This document shows, in pieces, positions 1-8,805 of a stretch of DNA of 64,000 bases. This stretch comes from Nocardioides kribbensis (GTDB taxonomy: Bacteria > Actinomycetota > Actinomycetes > Propionibacteriales > Nocardioidaceae), in the NCBI RefSeq assembly GCF_015070375.1, contig NZ_JADCLL010000002.1, positions 658,838-722,837 on the forward strand. The letters are read 5' to 3'. The translations under genes and the position numbers were made by a program. How positions within the stretch are numbered: position 1 is the first letter of the stretch; each line of letters begins with the position of its first letter. The notes beneath the pieces are model-generated. The model did not search any database. It saw only the letters and a list, made by a program, of their open reading frames with translations, and was not told the origin of the DNA.

Positions 1-1
1 G

Positions 2-310
2 CCGAGCCTGCGCCGGGGGCGGGTGGTGGACGTGGCGTTCGGCGAGCCGATGGGGGTGGCGCCGGGGGACGACCTGGTCACGACGACCCGGCGGCTCGGC
101 CACGTGCTGACCGGGCTGCTGGAGGACCTCCAGCAGCGCCCCGAGCACCGGCCGCGGCCCGGCGAGCGCGCCGTGTGGCACCCGGCCCACCTCGGCGGCG
201 CCGCGCCCGACCGGGAGGCGGCGCGGGCCTGGGACTCGGTGCCCCGCGCGGCGCTCGCGCCCACCTGGGGGCCCGGCACGGAGCCCGGGGGCCGCCCGCG
301 GCTACGGTGA
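2..310 (+). CDS. PlsC-like 1-acylglycerol-3-phosphate acyltransferase, C-terminal part (cut by window start)
   Basis: Only the last 102 codons are visible; the frame is open to the window edge, so the start lies outside. The tail resembles the C-terminus of actinobacterial 1-acyl-sn-glycerol-3-phosphate acyltransferases: a beta-strand DVAFGEPMGVAPGDD, then a helix ending LLEDLQQRPEHRPRPGE and the motif WHPAHLGGAAP. That family acylates lysophosphatidic acid at the membrane in phospholipid synthesis. The catalytic HX4D motif would be upstream and cannot be checked. The stop codon lies 4 nt before the next gene, but that gene has its own -10 box, so co-transcription is not required. Family assignment rests on this C-terminal pattern only. 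Confidence 0.6.
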   Translation, partial: PSLRRGRVVDVAFGEPMGVAPGDDLVTTTRRLGHVLTGLLEDLQQRPEHRPRPGERAVWHPAHLGGAAPDREAARAWDSVPRAALAPTWGPGTEPGGRPRLR

Positions 311-314
311 GGAC

Positions 315-1196
315 ATGGGGGGTCTGCCGCGCACGCAACGGGTCGCGGCCTACGCCGTGGTCGTGCGCGACGAGCAGGTCCTGCTCAGCCGCCTCGCACC
401 GCGCCTGAGCCGCTCCGAGCTCTGGACGCTGCCCGGCGGGGGTCTCGAGCACGGCGAGGACCCCCGTGACGCGGTCGTGCGCGAGGTGCACGAGGAGACC
501 GGCCTCGACGTGCGGGTCGGTGACACCTCCCGGGTCTACTCCCAGCGCCAGCGCCGCGACCGCCGGGGCGGGCGCCGCGTCGACTCCTGGTCGCTGCGCA
601 TCGTCTACGAGGGCTGGGTGCCGCGCGACGCACCGGCCCCGCACGTGGTCGAGGTCGACGGCACGACCGTCGACGCCGCCTGGCACCCCCTCGCGGCGGT
701 GCGCTCGGGACGGGTGCGGGTGAGCGCGCTGGTGCGCGAGGCCCTCGCCGACCACACCCCCGCCCGACGGCAGCGGGTCGGCGCCTACGCGCTGGTCACC
801 CGCGCCGGCGGCGCCCAGGTGCTGCTGACCCGGATCTCCGCGCGCGGGCACCACGCCGGCTGCTGGACCCTGCCGGGCGGCGGCGTCGACCACGGCGAGG
901 CCCCGCGCGACGCCGTGCGCCGCGAGCTGGCCGAGGAGTGCGGGCTCGTGGGCGTGGTCGGCGACGTGGTGGCCGTCGACGACGTGCACCTCGCCGGCAC
1001 CGCGCCCTCGGGGCGCCACGAGGACTTCCACGGCGTGCACCTGGTCTTCCGGGCCGAGGTGGACCCCGACGTCGCGCCGCGGGTCGTGGAGGCCGACGGC
1101 ACCACCGACGCCGTGGCCTGGGTCGACGTCGCCGAGGTCGAGGCCGGATCGGTCGAGGTGCTCGAGGTCGTGCGCGCGGCGCTGACCCGACGCTGA
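315..1196 (+). CDS. Tandem double-Nudix hydrolase
   Basis: A 293-aa protein made of two Nudix domains in a row. The first (about residues 8-130) carries GGLEHGEDPRDAVVREVHEE and the second (about 155-290) carries GGVDHGEAPRDAVRRELAEE followed by CGL; both keep the Nudix-box GX5EX7REXXEEXG pattern, so both metal sites look intact. Nudix enzymes hydrolyse nucleoside diphosphates linked to another group; the substrate here is unknown. Single-domain relatives are about 130-160 aa, so this is a fusion or internal duplication. The start ATG lies 7 nt after TACGGT (302-307), a typical actinobacterial -10 box, with no Shine-Dalgarno, which suggests a leaderless mRNA. CTGACCCG-type short repeats follow the stop. 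Confidence 0.85.
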   Translation: MGGLPRTQRVAAYAVVVRDEQVLLSRLAPRLSRSELWTLPGGGLEHGEDPRDAVVREVHEETGLDVRVGDTSRVYSQRQRRDRRGGRRVDSWSLRIVYEGWVPRDAPAPHVVEVDGTTVDAAWHPLAAVRSGRVRVSALVREALADHTPARRQRVGAYALVTRAGGAQVLLTRISARGHHAGCWTLPGGGVDHGEAPRDAVRRELAEECGLVGVVGDVVAVDDVHLAGTAPSGRHEDFHGVHLVFRAEVDPDVAPRVVEADGTTDAVAWVDVAEVEAGSVEVLEVVRAALTRR

Positions 1197-1291
1197 CCCG
1201 CCGCTGACCCGCCCCACGACGCGGACGGCCGAGACGGTGCGGGCGCGGTGGGACCCGGCGGATATCGTGGCCTGGACCCAGGAGGCACACC

Positions 1292-2554
1292 TTGAGCGAG
1301 ACCATCTTCACCTACGCCGCACCGGCCCTGAAGTTCGGCAGCGGGTCCTCGGCCGAGGTCGGCCACGACCTCGCCGGCTTCGGCGCGCGTCGCGTGATCC
1401 TGGTGACCGACCCCGGCCTCGCGGCCACCGGCCACCCCCAGCGCATCGCCGAGCAGGTCCGGGCGAGCGGCATCGAGGTCGTCGTCTTCGACCAGGCCCA
1501 CGTCGAGCCCACCGACGAGTCGCTGCAGCTGGCGATCGACTTCGCGCGCGACGCCGGGCCCTTCGACGCCGTCGTGGCCGTGGGCGGCGGGTCGTCGATC
1601 GACACCGCCAAGGCGGTCAACCTGCTCACCACCAACCCCGGCGAGCTGATGGACTACATCAACGCCCCCGTCGGCAAGGCGCTCGCCCCGGTCAACCGGC
1701 TGCTGCCGCTCGTCGCGGTGCCGACCACCACCGGCACCGGCAGCGAGAGCACCACCATCTGCGTGCTCGACGTGCTGAGCCTCCACGTCAAGACCGGCAT
1801 CAGCCACCCCGCCCTGCGCCCCACCCTGGCCGTGGTGGACCCGCAGCTCACGCTGGGCCAGCCGTCGATGGTCACCGCCGCCTCGGGCATGGACATCCTG
1901 TGCCACGCCCTGGAGAGCTACACCGCGAAGTGGTACGCCGACTTCGACGCCAAGCGCCCCGAGCAGCGGGTGCCCTACTGCGGCGCCAACCCGATCGCCG
2001 ACCTGTGGTCGGAGCGCGCGATGGGCCTGCTGGCGGGCTCCTTCCGCGCCGCGGTGGCCGACGGCACCGACCAGCTGGCGCGCGAGCAGATGGCGATGGC
2101 CGCGACCTTCGCCGGGCTGGGCTTCGGCAACGCCGGCGTGCACATCCCCCACGCCAACGCCTACCCGATCGCCGGGCGCGTGCGCGACTACCGCCCGGCC
2201 GGCTACCCCCAGGACGAGGCGATGGTGCCGCACGGCATGGCCGTCTCGCTCACCGCGCCCGAGGCCTTCCGGTTCACCTACGAGGCCGCGCCCGAGCGCC
2301 ACCTGGCCGCCGCCCGCCTGCTCGACCCCGCGGCCACCGGCACCGGCCCCGACGTCCTGCCCGACGTCATCTCGACCCTGATGCGCGACATCGGCCTGCC
2401 CAGCGGCCTGGCCGAGGTCGGCTACGGCGACGGCGACGTCGACGACCTCGTGGGCGGAGCGCTGCAGCAGCAGCGCCTGCTCGCGACCGCGCCGCGCGAG
2501 GCGACCCCCGACGACCTGGCCGCGGTGTTCCGCGGCTCGATGGAGCACTGGTGA
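1292..2554 (+). CDS. Iron-containing alcohol dehydrogenase, hydroxyacid-oxoacid transhydrogenase type
   Basis: A 420-aa group III (Fe-type) alcohol dehydrogenase. The NAD site GGGSSIDTAK is near residue 98, and metal ligands are provided by GMDILCHALE, the HIPHANAYPI segment and PHGMAVS. The extra length and the conserved SGMDILCHALESYTAKWY region resemble the ADHFE1-like hydroxyacid-oxoacid transhydrogenases, which oxidise 4-hydroxybutyrate to succinic semialdehyde while reducing 2-oxoglutarate to D-2-hydroxyglutarate. The start is TTG with GGAGG (1281-1285) 6 nt upstream; no ATG or GTG in frame is as well placed. The stop overlaps the GTG of the next gene (GTGA). The subfamily is inferred from sequence and from the neighbouring D-2-hydroxyacid dehydrogenase. 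Confidence 0.82.
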   Translation: MSETIFTYAAPALKFGSGSSAEVGHDLAGFGARRVILVTDPGLAATGHPQRIAEQVRASGIEVVVFDQAHVEPTDESLQLAIDFARDAGPFDAVVAVGGGSSIDTAKAVNLLTTNPGELMDYINAPVGKALAPVNRLLPLVAVPTTTGTGSESTTICVLDVLSLHVKTGISHPALRPTLAVVDPQLTLGQPSMVTAASGMDILCHALESYTAKWYADFDAKRPEQRVPYCGANPIADLWSERAMGLLAGSFRAAVADGTDQLAREQMAMAATFAGLGFGNAGVHIPHANAYPIAGRVRDYRPAGYPQDEAMVPHGMAVSLTAPEAFRFTYEAAPERHLAAARLLDPAATGTGPDVLPDVISTLMRDIGLPSGLAEVGYGDGDVDDLVGGALQQQRLLATAPREATPDDLAAVFRGSMEHW

Positions 2555-5442
2555 CCCTGCACGTCCCCGACCACGCCGGCCCCGACAGCACCTCCGGGGG
2601 CACCGGGGTGGGCGACCTGCTCGGCGAGCTGCGCCGCCGGGGCGTCACCGACGTCGACGACTCGGTGCTCACCCGGGCGCTCTACTCCACCGACGCCTCG
2701 CTCTACCGCGTGCTGCCCCAGGTGGTGGCCCGGCCACGCCACACCGACGAGCTGCTCGCCGTGCTCGACGTCGCCCGGGCGACCGGCACCCCGCTGACCA
2801 TGCGTGGCGCCGGCACCTCGATCGCCGGCAACGCCGTCGGTCCCGGCATCGTCGTCGACACCGCCCGCCACCTCGGGCGCGTGCTGGAGATCGACGCCGA
2901 GGCCCGCACGGCGCGCGTCGAGCCCGGCGTGGTCCACGCGACGCTGCAGCAGCAGGCCCAGGCCCAGGGCCTGCGCTTCGGCCCCGACCCCTCCACCCAC
3001 ACCCGCTGCACGATCGGCGGCATGATCGGCAACAACGCCTGCGGCTCGCGCGCCCTGGGCTACGGCCGCACCTCCGACAACGTCGAGTCGCTGCGCGTGG
3101 CCTTCGGCACCGGCGAGGTCTGGTCGGGCGGCGGCGGTGCGGTGGCCGACGGCCTGGCCGCGATCACCGACGCCAGCCTCGAGCACGTGCGCACCTCCTT
3201 CGGCCGGTTCACCCGCCAGGTCAGCGGCTACGCCATGGAGCAGCTGCTGCCGGAGAACGGTCGCCGTCTCGACCGGTTCCTCACCGGCTCGGAGGGCACC
3301 CTGGGCCTGGTGCTCGACGCCACCGTGCGGCTGGTCGTGGACGAGACCTCGCGCCAGCTGGTCGTGCTCGGCTACCCCTCGATGGTCGAGGCCGCCGACG
3401 CCGTGCCGGCCCTGCTGGCCGCCGCCGGCACCCCCGTCGACAGCCCCGCCGGCATGGAGACCGCGGGCGCCGGGCTCGTCGCCTGCGAGGGCATCGACGC
3501 CCGCATCGTCGACCTGGTGCGCGCCCGCGGCGCCGTGCCCGACCTGCCCCGCGGAGCCGGCTGGCTCTTCGTCGAGGTCACCGACCCGGGCCTGGTCGCG
3601 CCGCTGGTCGCGGTCTCCGGGGCCCTCGACCACCGCCTGGTCACCGACCCCCGCGAGGCCGCCGCGCTGTGGCGGATCCGCGAGGACGGCGCCGGCCTCG
3701 CCGCGCGGAGCACGCAGCGCCAGGCCCTCTCGGGCTGGGAGGACGCCGCCGTGCCCCCCGACCGGCTCGGGGCGTGGCTGCGCGACTTCGATGCGCTGCT
3801 GCTCGAGCACGGCCTGCAGGGCGTGCCCTACGGCCACTTCGGCGACGGCTGCGTGCACGTGCGCATCGACTTCGACTTCACCGACCGCGAGAGCGACGCC
3901 GCCGCCGGCCCGCGCCGCTTCCGGGCCTTCGTGGAGGACTGCGCCCGCGAGCTGTCGAAGCACGGCGGCTCGCTCTCGGGCGAGCACGGCGACGGCCGCG
4001 CCCGCTCGGAGCTGCTGACCCACATGTACGACGAGGAGTCGCTGCGGCTCTTCCGCGCGGCCAAGGCCGTCTGCGACCCCGACGGCCTGCTCAACCCCGG
4101 CGTGCTGGTCGACCCCGACCCCTTCGACGCCTCCCTGCGCCCGGCCCGGCCGCGCGCGGGGGTGCGCCCGCTGCTGCGGCTGGCCCACGACGGCGGGTCC
4201 TTCGGCGACGCCGTGCACCGCTGCACCGGCGTCGGCAAGTGCGTGGCGCCCTCGGCGACCGGCGTGATGTGCCCCTCGTGGCAGGCCACCCGCGACGAGA
4301 AGGACTCCACCCGCGGCCGCGCCCGCGTGCTCCAGGAGGCCGTCGACGGCTCCTTGGTCGGCGGGCTGGGCGACCCGGCGGTCTCCGAGGCCCTCGACCT
4401 GTGCCTGGCCTGCAAGGGCTGCGCGTCGGACTGCCCGACCGGGGTCGACATGGCCACCTACAAGGCCGAGGCGCTCTTCCAGAAGTACGACGGCCCCGAG
4501 GCGACCGCGCGGCGCCCGCGCAGCCACTACCTGCTCGGTCGGCTGCCGCGGTGGGCCGCCCTGGCGGCGCCGATGGCGCCGGTGGCCAACGCGATGATGC
4601 GGCTGCGCCCGGTGGCCAGCGCCGCGCGGGCGACCGCCGGCATCGACCAGCGCCGCTCGATCCCGGCCTTCGCGCCGAGGACGCTGCGCCGCACGACCAG
4701 GGGCCGCGGCGGCGACCGGGCGCCCGACGTGTGGGTGTGGGCCGACTCCTTCACCGACCACTTCTTCCCGCGCAGCGGCCTCGCGGCCATCGAGGTGCTG
4801 GAGGCGGCCGGGCTGCGGGTGCGGGTGATCTCCGACGACGCCTGCTGCGCGCTGACCTGGATCACCACGGGTCAGCTCGACAAGGCCCGGGCCATCATGG
4901 AGCGCACGGTGGCCACGCTCGCGCCGTACGTCGCCTCCGGGGTGCCGGTCGTCGGGCTCGAGCCGTCGTGCCTGGCCACGCTGCGCAGCGACGCGACCGA
5001 GCTGACCGCCGACCCGCGGGCCGCCGAGGTCGCCGGCGGGGTGCTGACCTTCGCCGAGCTCGCCACCCGCCTCGACCTGCCGCTGCCCGACCTCACCGGC
5101 GTCGAGGTCGTGGCCCAGCCCCACTGCCACCAGCACGCCGTGCTCGGCTGGGAGGCCGACCGCTCGCTGCTGGAGCGGGCCGGGGCCTCGGTGACGAAGG
5201 TGTCGGGCTGCTGCGGCCTGGCCGGCAACTTCGGCATGGAGAAGGGCCACTACGAGGTGTCGGTGGCCGTGGCGGAGACCCACCTGCTGCCGGCGGTGCG
5301 CTCGCACCCCGACGCCGTCGTGCTCGCCGACGGCATGTCGTGCCGGGTGCAGCTCGACGACCTCGCCGACGTGCCGACGATGCACCTGGCCGAGCTGTGG
5401 GCCTCCCGGCTGCCGGCCGGCGCCCGCGGGGACCGCGCGTGA
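2551..5442 (+). CDS. FAD-binding / Fe-S D-2-hydroxyacid dehydrogenase (YdiJ-like)
   Basis: A 963-aa fusion of a VAO-type FAD domain (MRGAGTSIAGNAVG near 82; GGMIGNNACGS near 155), an FAD-oxidase C-terminal domain, a ferredoxin-like domain (CTGVGKC about 555, and CLACKGCASDCPTGVD about 628), and a cysteine-rich heterodisulfide-reductase-like domain with DACCALTW and GCCGLAGNFG. This architecture matches the YdiJ family, members of which are reported to oxidise D-2-hydroxyglutarate; simpler homologues are D-lactate or glycolate oxidase subunits. The frame is open for 438 codons further upstream, but that part is a shadow of the preceding gene. The true start is the GTG overlapping its stop. Electrons would leave through the Fe-S domains to the respiratory chain. 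Confidence 0.88.
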   Translation: MTLHVPDHAGPDSTSGGTGVGDLLGELRRRGVTDVDDSVLTRALYSTDASLYRVLPQVVARPRHTDELLAVLDVARATGTPLTMRGAGTSIAGNAVGPGIVVDTARHLGRVLEIDAEARTARVEPGVVHATLQQQAQAQGLRFGPDPSTHTRCTIGGMIGNNACGSRALGYGRTSDNVESLRVAFGTGEVWSGGGGAVADGLAAITDASLEHVRTSFGRFTRQVSGYAMEQLLPENGRRLDRFLTGSEGTLGLVLDATVRLVVDETSRQLVVLGYPSMVEAADAVPALLAAAGTPVDSPAGMETAGAGLVACEGIDARIVDLVRARGAVPDLPRGAGWLFVEVTDPGLVAPLVAVSGALDHRLVTDPREAAALWRIREDGAGLAARSTQRQALSGWEDAAVPPDRLGAWLRDFDALLLEHGLQGVPYGHFGDGCVHVRIDFDFTDRESDAAAGPRRFRAFVEDCARELSKHGGSLSGEHGDGRARSELLTHMYDEESLRLFRAAKAVCDPDGLLNPGVLVDPDPFDASLRPARPRAGVRPLLRLAHDGGSFGDAVHRCTGVGKCVAPSATGVMCPSWQATRDEKDSTRGRARVLQEAVDGSLVGGLGDPAVSEALDLCLACKGCASDCPTGVDMATYKAEALFQKYDGPEATARRPRSHYLLGRLPRWAALAAPMAPVANAMMRLRPVASAARATAGIDQRRSIPAFAPRTLRRTTRGRGGDRAPDVWVWADSFTDHFFPRSGLAAIEVLEAAGLRVRVISDDACCALTWITTGQLDKARAIMERTVATLAPYVASGVPVVGLEPSCLATLRSDATELTADPRAAEVAGGVLTFAELATRLDLPLPDLTGVEVVAQPHCHQHAVLGWEADRSLLERAGASVTKVSGCCGLAGNFGMEKGHYEVSVAVAETHLLPAVRSHPDAVVLADGMSCRVQLDDLADVPTMHLAELWASRLPAGARGDRA

Positions 5443-5528
5443 GCCCCCGCCAGCGCCGCTGGATCATCCCGGTCGCCCTCGCCGCGCTGCTGCTCATCGT
5501 GGTCGTGACCTCGGTCCTCGACCGGTGA
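5439..5528 (+). CDS. 29-aa single-span membrane microprotein
   Basis: A very small gene wedged between two long ones. It starts with GTG overlapping the stop of the dehydrogenase gene (GTGA) and ends in a stop that overlaps the GTG of the methyltransferase gene (GTGA). The peptide begins MSPRQRRW, a basic N-terminus, continues with a hydrophobic stretch IIPVALAALLLIVVV and ends TSVLDR, so it should be a single transmembrane helix with the N-terminus in the cytoplasm. The double overlap predicts translational coupling on both sides. No family is recognised. It could anchor the neighbouring FAD/Fe-S dehydrogenase at the membrane, which is inference only. Confidence 0.6.
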   Translation: MSPRQRRWIIPVALAALLLIVVVTSVLDR

Positions 5529-6757
5529 GCGGCGCGACGGGAGGGGCCCTGGAGGAGGCGCTCGCGCGCCTGCGGGCGCCGCTGCTCGACCCCGAGCGGC
5601 TCGTGCGCGCGGTCGCGTCGGGCCGGCGCAAGGGCCAGGAGCCGCCGCGGTGGCGGCGCCTCGAGCTGCGCCACGTCGACCTCAAGGCCGGGCCCCACCT
5701 GCAGGTCACGGCCTACGACGCCACGCAGGCCCACACCTCCAACCACGCCCTCGCCGGCGCCGACGCCGCCGACGCCCTCGACGCGCTGCTGGCGCTGCCC
5801 TTCGGCAACTGGCACGTCGAGACCACGACCGAGACGGTGCAACTGCGGGTGACCAAGAAGCTCGACGCCGTCGTGCACACCGCGCGCCGTGCCGAGGCCG
5901 TCGCGGTCGACCGCGCCCACGACCGCGACAAGCCCCGGCTGCTGGCCGAGGACGACCCCGTCTTCCGCGAGCTCGGCCTGACCGACGCCCAGGGCCGGCT
6001 CAAGCCCACCCGACAGGCGAAGTACCGCCAGGTCGAGGAGTTCCTCCGGCTGCTCGACGCCTCGATCACCGAGGCCCGGGCCAAGGGCCACCTGCGCCGG
6101 CCGACGCCCGAGGACCCGCTGCGGATCGTCGACCTCGGCTGCGGCAACGCCTACCTCACCTTCGCCGCCCAGCGCTTCCTCACCGCCACCCGCGGGCTGC
6201 CGGTGGTCGTCACGGGGGCCGACGTCAAGGAGCAGTCGCGCGAGCACAACAGCGCCGTGGCCGCCCGCCTCGGCGTCGACGCGGAGTTCGTGGTCGGCTC
6301 GATCGCCGACGTCGAGCTCCCGCAGCCGCCCGACGTGGTGCTGGCGCTGCACGCCTGCGACACCGCCACCGACGAGGCGCTGGCGCGGACCGTGGGCTGG
6401 GAGGCGCCGCTGGTGCTCGCCGCGCCCTGCTGCCACCACGACGTCGCCGCCCAGCTGCGACGCCTGCCCACCCCGGCGCCCTGGGCGATGCTCACCCGCC
6501 ACGGCATCCTGCGCGAGCGCCTCGCCGACACCCTCACCGACGGCCTGCGCGCCTCGCTGCTGCGCCAGCGCGGCTACCGCGTCGACGTCGTGCAGTTCGT
6601 GGAGAGCCAGCACACCCCGCGCAACACCATGCTGCGCGCCGTGCGCACCGGCGGCGAGGCCCCCGAGGCGCGCGAGGAGTACGACGAGCTCGTGGGCGCC
6701 TGGGGCGTCCGGCCCCGCCTCGCCGAGCTGCTCGAGGCCGACCGGGCCGGTGCGTGA
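5525..6757 (+). CDS. Class I SAM-dependent methyltransferase
   Basis: A 410-aa protein. The N-terminal ~190 residues contain a TTETVQLRVTKK segment and KPTRQAKYRQVEEFLRLLD; the C-terminal half is a Rossmann methyltransferase with motif I IVDLGCGNAYLTFAA (about 200), an acidic strand GADVKEQSRE, and LALHACDTATDEAL followed by APCCHHD. The CCHHD pattern and helical N-terminus resemble the Methyltransf_32 group (METTL25 / GSTCD-like), whose bacterial substrate is not established; RNA is a plausible target but unproven. The GTG start overlaps the microprotein stop. The 3' end overlaps the next gene by 8 nt. Confidence 0.8.
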   Translation: MSGATGGALEEALARLRAPLLDPERLVRAVASGRRKGQEPPRWRRLELRHVDLKAGPHLQVTAYDATQAHTSNHALAGADAADALDALLALPFGNWHVETTTETVQLRVTKKLDAVVHTARRAEAVAVDRAHDRDKPRLLAEDDPVFRELGLTDAQGRLKPTRQAKYRQVEEFLRLLDASITEARAKGHLRRPTPEDPLRIVDLGCGNAYLTFAAQRFLTATRGLPVVVTGADVKEQSREHNSAVAARLGVDAEFVVGSIADVELPQPPDVVLALHACDTATDEALARTVGWEAPLVLAAPCCHHDVAAQLRRLPTPAPWAMLTRHGILRERLADTLTDGLRASLLRQRGYRVDVVQFVESQHTPRNTMLRAVRTGGEAPEAREEYDELVGAWGVRPRLAELLEADRAGA

Positions 6758-7760
6758 GCGCGTGATCGACGGGTTGCTCGCCGCAGCGGTCGCGCTGCCC
6801 TTCGCCGTGGGCCTCGGGGTCGGGCCGGGCGGACCCGACGCCGAGGTCGCCTTCGCCTTCCGCGACCCTGCTGTGGTCGAGTCGAGCGGGCTCGTCGCCC
6901 GCGACGGGCTCGTGCTCACCACCAACGACTCCGGCGACACCGGGCGGGTCTTCGCCGTCGACCCCGCCACGGGCCGCACCGTGGGCGTCACCACCTGGAG
7001 CCAGGACCCCGTCGACGTCGAGGCGCTCGCCCCCGCCGACGGGCCCGGCGCGCGACCCGGCGAGGTCTGGGTCGGCGACATCGGCGACAACCCCGGCGAG
7101 CGGACCTCGGTGTCGGTGACCCGCGTGGCCGTGGGCCGGGGCACGCTGGGGGCCGCGGGCACGACGTACGAGCTGGTCTACCCCGACGGTGGGCAGGACG
7201 CCGAGACGCTGCTGGTGGAGCCGCGCAGCGGGCGGCTGCTGGTGGCCTCCAAGGCCTTCCTGGGCGGCACGCTCTACCGCGCCCCGGCGCGGCTCTCGCC
7301 CGACGCCCCCAACCGGCTCGAGCCGGTCGGGTCGGTGCTGTCGATCGCCACCGACGGCGCCTTCTTCCCCGACGGTCGCCACCTCGTGGTGCGCGGCTAC
7401 GGCGGCGCGGTCGTCTACGCCTGGCCCTCGATGGAGGAGGTCGCCGACCTCGACCTGCCCACGCAGCAGCAGGGCGAGGGGATCGCGGTCGACGAGGACG
7501 GGCGGGTGCTGCTCTCCAGCGAGGGGCAGTACGCCGAGGTGCTGGAGCTCGACCTGCCCGCGGACGTGCGGGCCGTCGTCGACGGCACGGGCGCCGACCG
7601 GGCCGACCGGGCCGGACGGGAGGCCGGGCGCGACCCCGACCTCGTCACCGAGACCGACACCGCGGAGCTGACCCTGATCACCGGCTGGATGCTCGGGGGC
7701 GCACTGGCGGTGCTGGGCCTGCTGGTGGGGCTCGTGGTGCTGCTGCTCCGTCGCCGCTGA
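6750..7760 (+). CDS. Membrane-anchored beta-propeller-like protein
   Basis: A 336-aa protein with an N-terminal signal-like hydrophobic stretch (LLAAAVALPFAVGLGV, about 9-24), a soluble region with repeating strand patterns (SSGLVARDGLVLTTNDSGD; RVFAVDPATGRTVGV; EVWVGDIGDNPGER; GIAVDEDGRVLLSSEG), and a C-terminal transmembrane helix about 307-333 ending in RRR. The repeats suggest a beta-propeller outside the cell, tethered by the C-terminal helix. Function is unknown. The GTG start lies inside the last codons of the methyltransferase gene, so it is probably the last gene of that operon. Confidence 0.7.
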   Translation: MRERVIDGLLAAAVALPFAVGLGVGPGGPDAEVAFAFRDPAVVESSGLVARDGLVLTTNDSGDTGRVFAVDPATGRTVGVTTWSQDPVDVEALAPADGPGARPGEVWVGDIGDNPGERTSVSVTRVAVGRGTLGAAGTTYELVYPDGGQDAETLLVEPRSGRLLVASKAFLGGTLYRAPARLSPDAPNRLEPVGSVLSIATDGAFFPDGRHLVVRGYGGAVVYAWPSMEEVADLDLPTQQQGEGIAVDEDGRVLLSSEGQYAEVLELDLPADVRAVVDGTGADRADRAGREAGRDPDLVTETDTAELTLITGWMLGGALAVLGLLVGLVVLLLRRR

Positions 7761-7800
7761 GGGTGAGCCGCGGTGGCGGTGGCGCTCCTAGTCTCGGGCC

Positions 7801-8805
7801 ATGGTCCGCCTGCGCCGCACCTCGCCCGACCAGCCGGGGTGGACGCGTCGTCGCGCGGGCAGTGGCTTCAGCTACCTCGACGCGGCCGGTGACCGGCTGC
7901 CGGCCGACGACGTCCAGCGGGTGCGCGACCTGGTGATCCCGCCGGCCTGGCAGGACGTCTGGATCACCCCCCACGCCAACGGCCACCTGCAGGCGGTCGG
8001 CACCGACGAGGCCGGGCGCCGGCAGTACCTCTACCACCCCGAGTGGCGCACCCGGCGCGACGCGGAGAAGTTCGACCGGATGCTGGAGTTCGGGAAGGCC
8101 CTGACCCGCGCCCGCGAGCTGGTGGTGGCCGACCTCGGCCGCGAGGGCATGCCTCTCGAGCGCGCCTGCGCCGCCGCCGTGCGGCTGATCGACCTGGGCT
8201 ACTTCCGCATCGGCAACGACGTCTACGCCGACACCAACGGCAGCTTCGGGCTCACCACCCTCGAGCGGCGCCACGTGCGCCGGCGCCAGGAGCAGCTGGT
8301 GTTCACCTTCGTGGGCAAGTCGGGGGTGTCCCACGAGATCCGCATCGACGACGCCGTGGTCATCGAGGCGATCGAGGTGATGCGTCGCCGCCGCGGCCAG
8401 GACCTGCGGCTGCTGTCGTACAAGACGGGGCGCTCGTGGCGCTCGGTGCTGCCCGAGCTGGTCAACGAGTACGTGCGCTCCTCGACGGGGATCGAGGCCA
8501 CGGCCAAGGACTTCCGCACCTGGCACGCCACCGTGCTGGCCGCGGCGGCGCTGGCCGAGACCCCCGAGCACGGGGAGACCCGGGCCTCGCAGAAGCGAGC
8601 GGTCTCGGGGGCGATGAAGGAGGTCTCCTCCTTCCTCGGCAACACCCCCACGCTGGCGCGCTCCTCCTACGTCGACCCCCGTGTGGTCGAGGCCTACGAG
8701 GACGGCCGCACCATCGTCGGCACCACCCGCCGCCACCACGACAGCCCCGACGTGCGGCAGGCCGCCCTGGAGCGTGCGACCCTGAGGTTGATCAAGGAGA
8801 GCTGA
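7801..8805 (+). CDS. DNA topoisomerase IB
   Basis: A 334-aa bacterial/poxvirus-type IB topoisomerase, which relaxes supercoils through a 3'-phosphotyrosine link. Expected active-site elements are visible: Arg136 in GYFRIGNDVYA, Lys173 in VGKSGVSHEI, Arg239 and His242 in KDFRTWHAT, and Tyr290 in SSYVDPRVV. The N-terminal DNA-clamp part includes IPPAWQDVWI and GRRQYLYHPEWR. Length is normal for the bacterial family. The ATG follows a TAGTCT box (7789-7794) by 6 nt and lacks a Shine-Dalgarno sequence, so its mRNA may be leaderless. Confidence 0.93.
   Translation: MVRLRRTSPDQPGWTRRRAGSGFSYLDAAGDRLPADDVQRVRDLVIPPAWQDVWITPHANGHLQAVGTDEAGRRQYLYHPEWRTRRDAEKFDRMLEFGKALTRARELVVADLGREGMPLERACAAAVRLIDLGYFRIGNDVYADTNGSFGLTTLERRHVRRRQEQLVFTFVGKSGVSHEIRIDDAVVIEAIEVMRRRRGQDLRLLSYKTGRSWRSVLPELVNEYVRSSTGIEATAKDFRTWHATVLAAAALAETPEHGETRASQKRAVSGAMKEVSSFLGNTPTLARSSYVDPRVVEAYEDGRTIVGTTRRHHDSPDVRQAALERATLRLIKES

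Noticed and set aside
2422..5385. A 987-aa antisense frame opposite the FAD/Fe-S dehydrogenase gene.
   Set aside because: It is His/Val/Gly/Arg-rich with no motif, the standard complementary-strand shadow in DNA with extreme third-position GC. Similar long antisense frames across the window were dropped for the same reason.
1237..5442. A 1401-aa open frame fusing ~438 residues to the FAD/Fe-S dehydrogenase.
   Set aside because: The added part is Arg/Pro-rich shadow sequence over the Fe-dehydrogenase gene; the family-typical start is the GTG at 2551 that overlaps the preceding stop.
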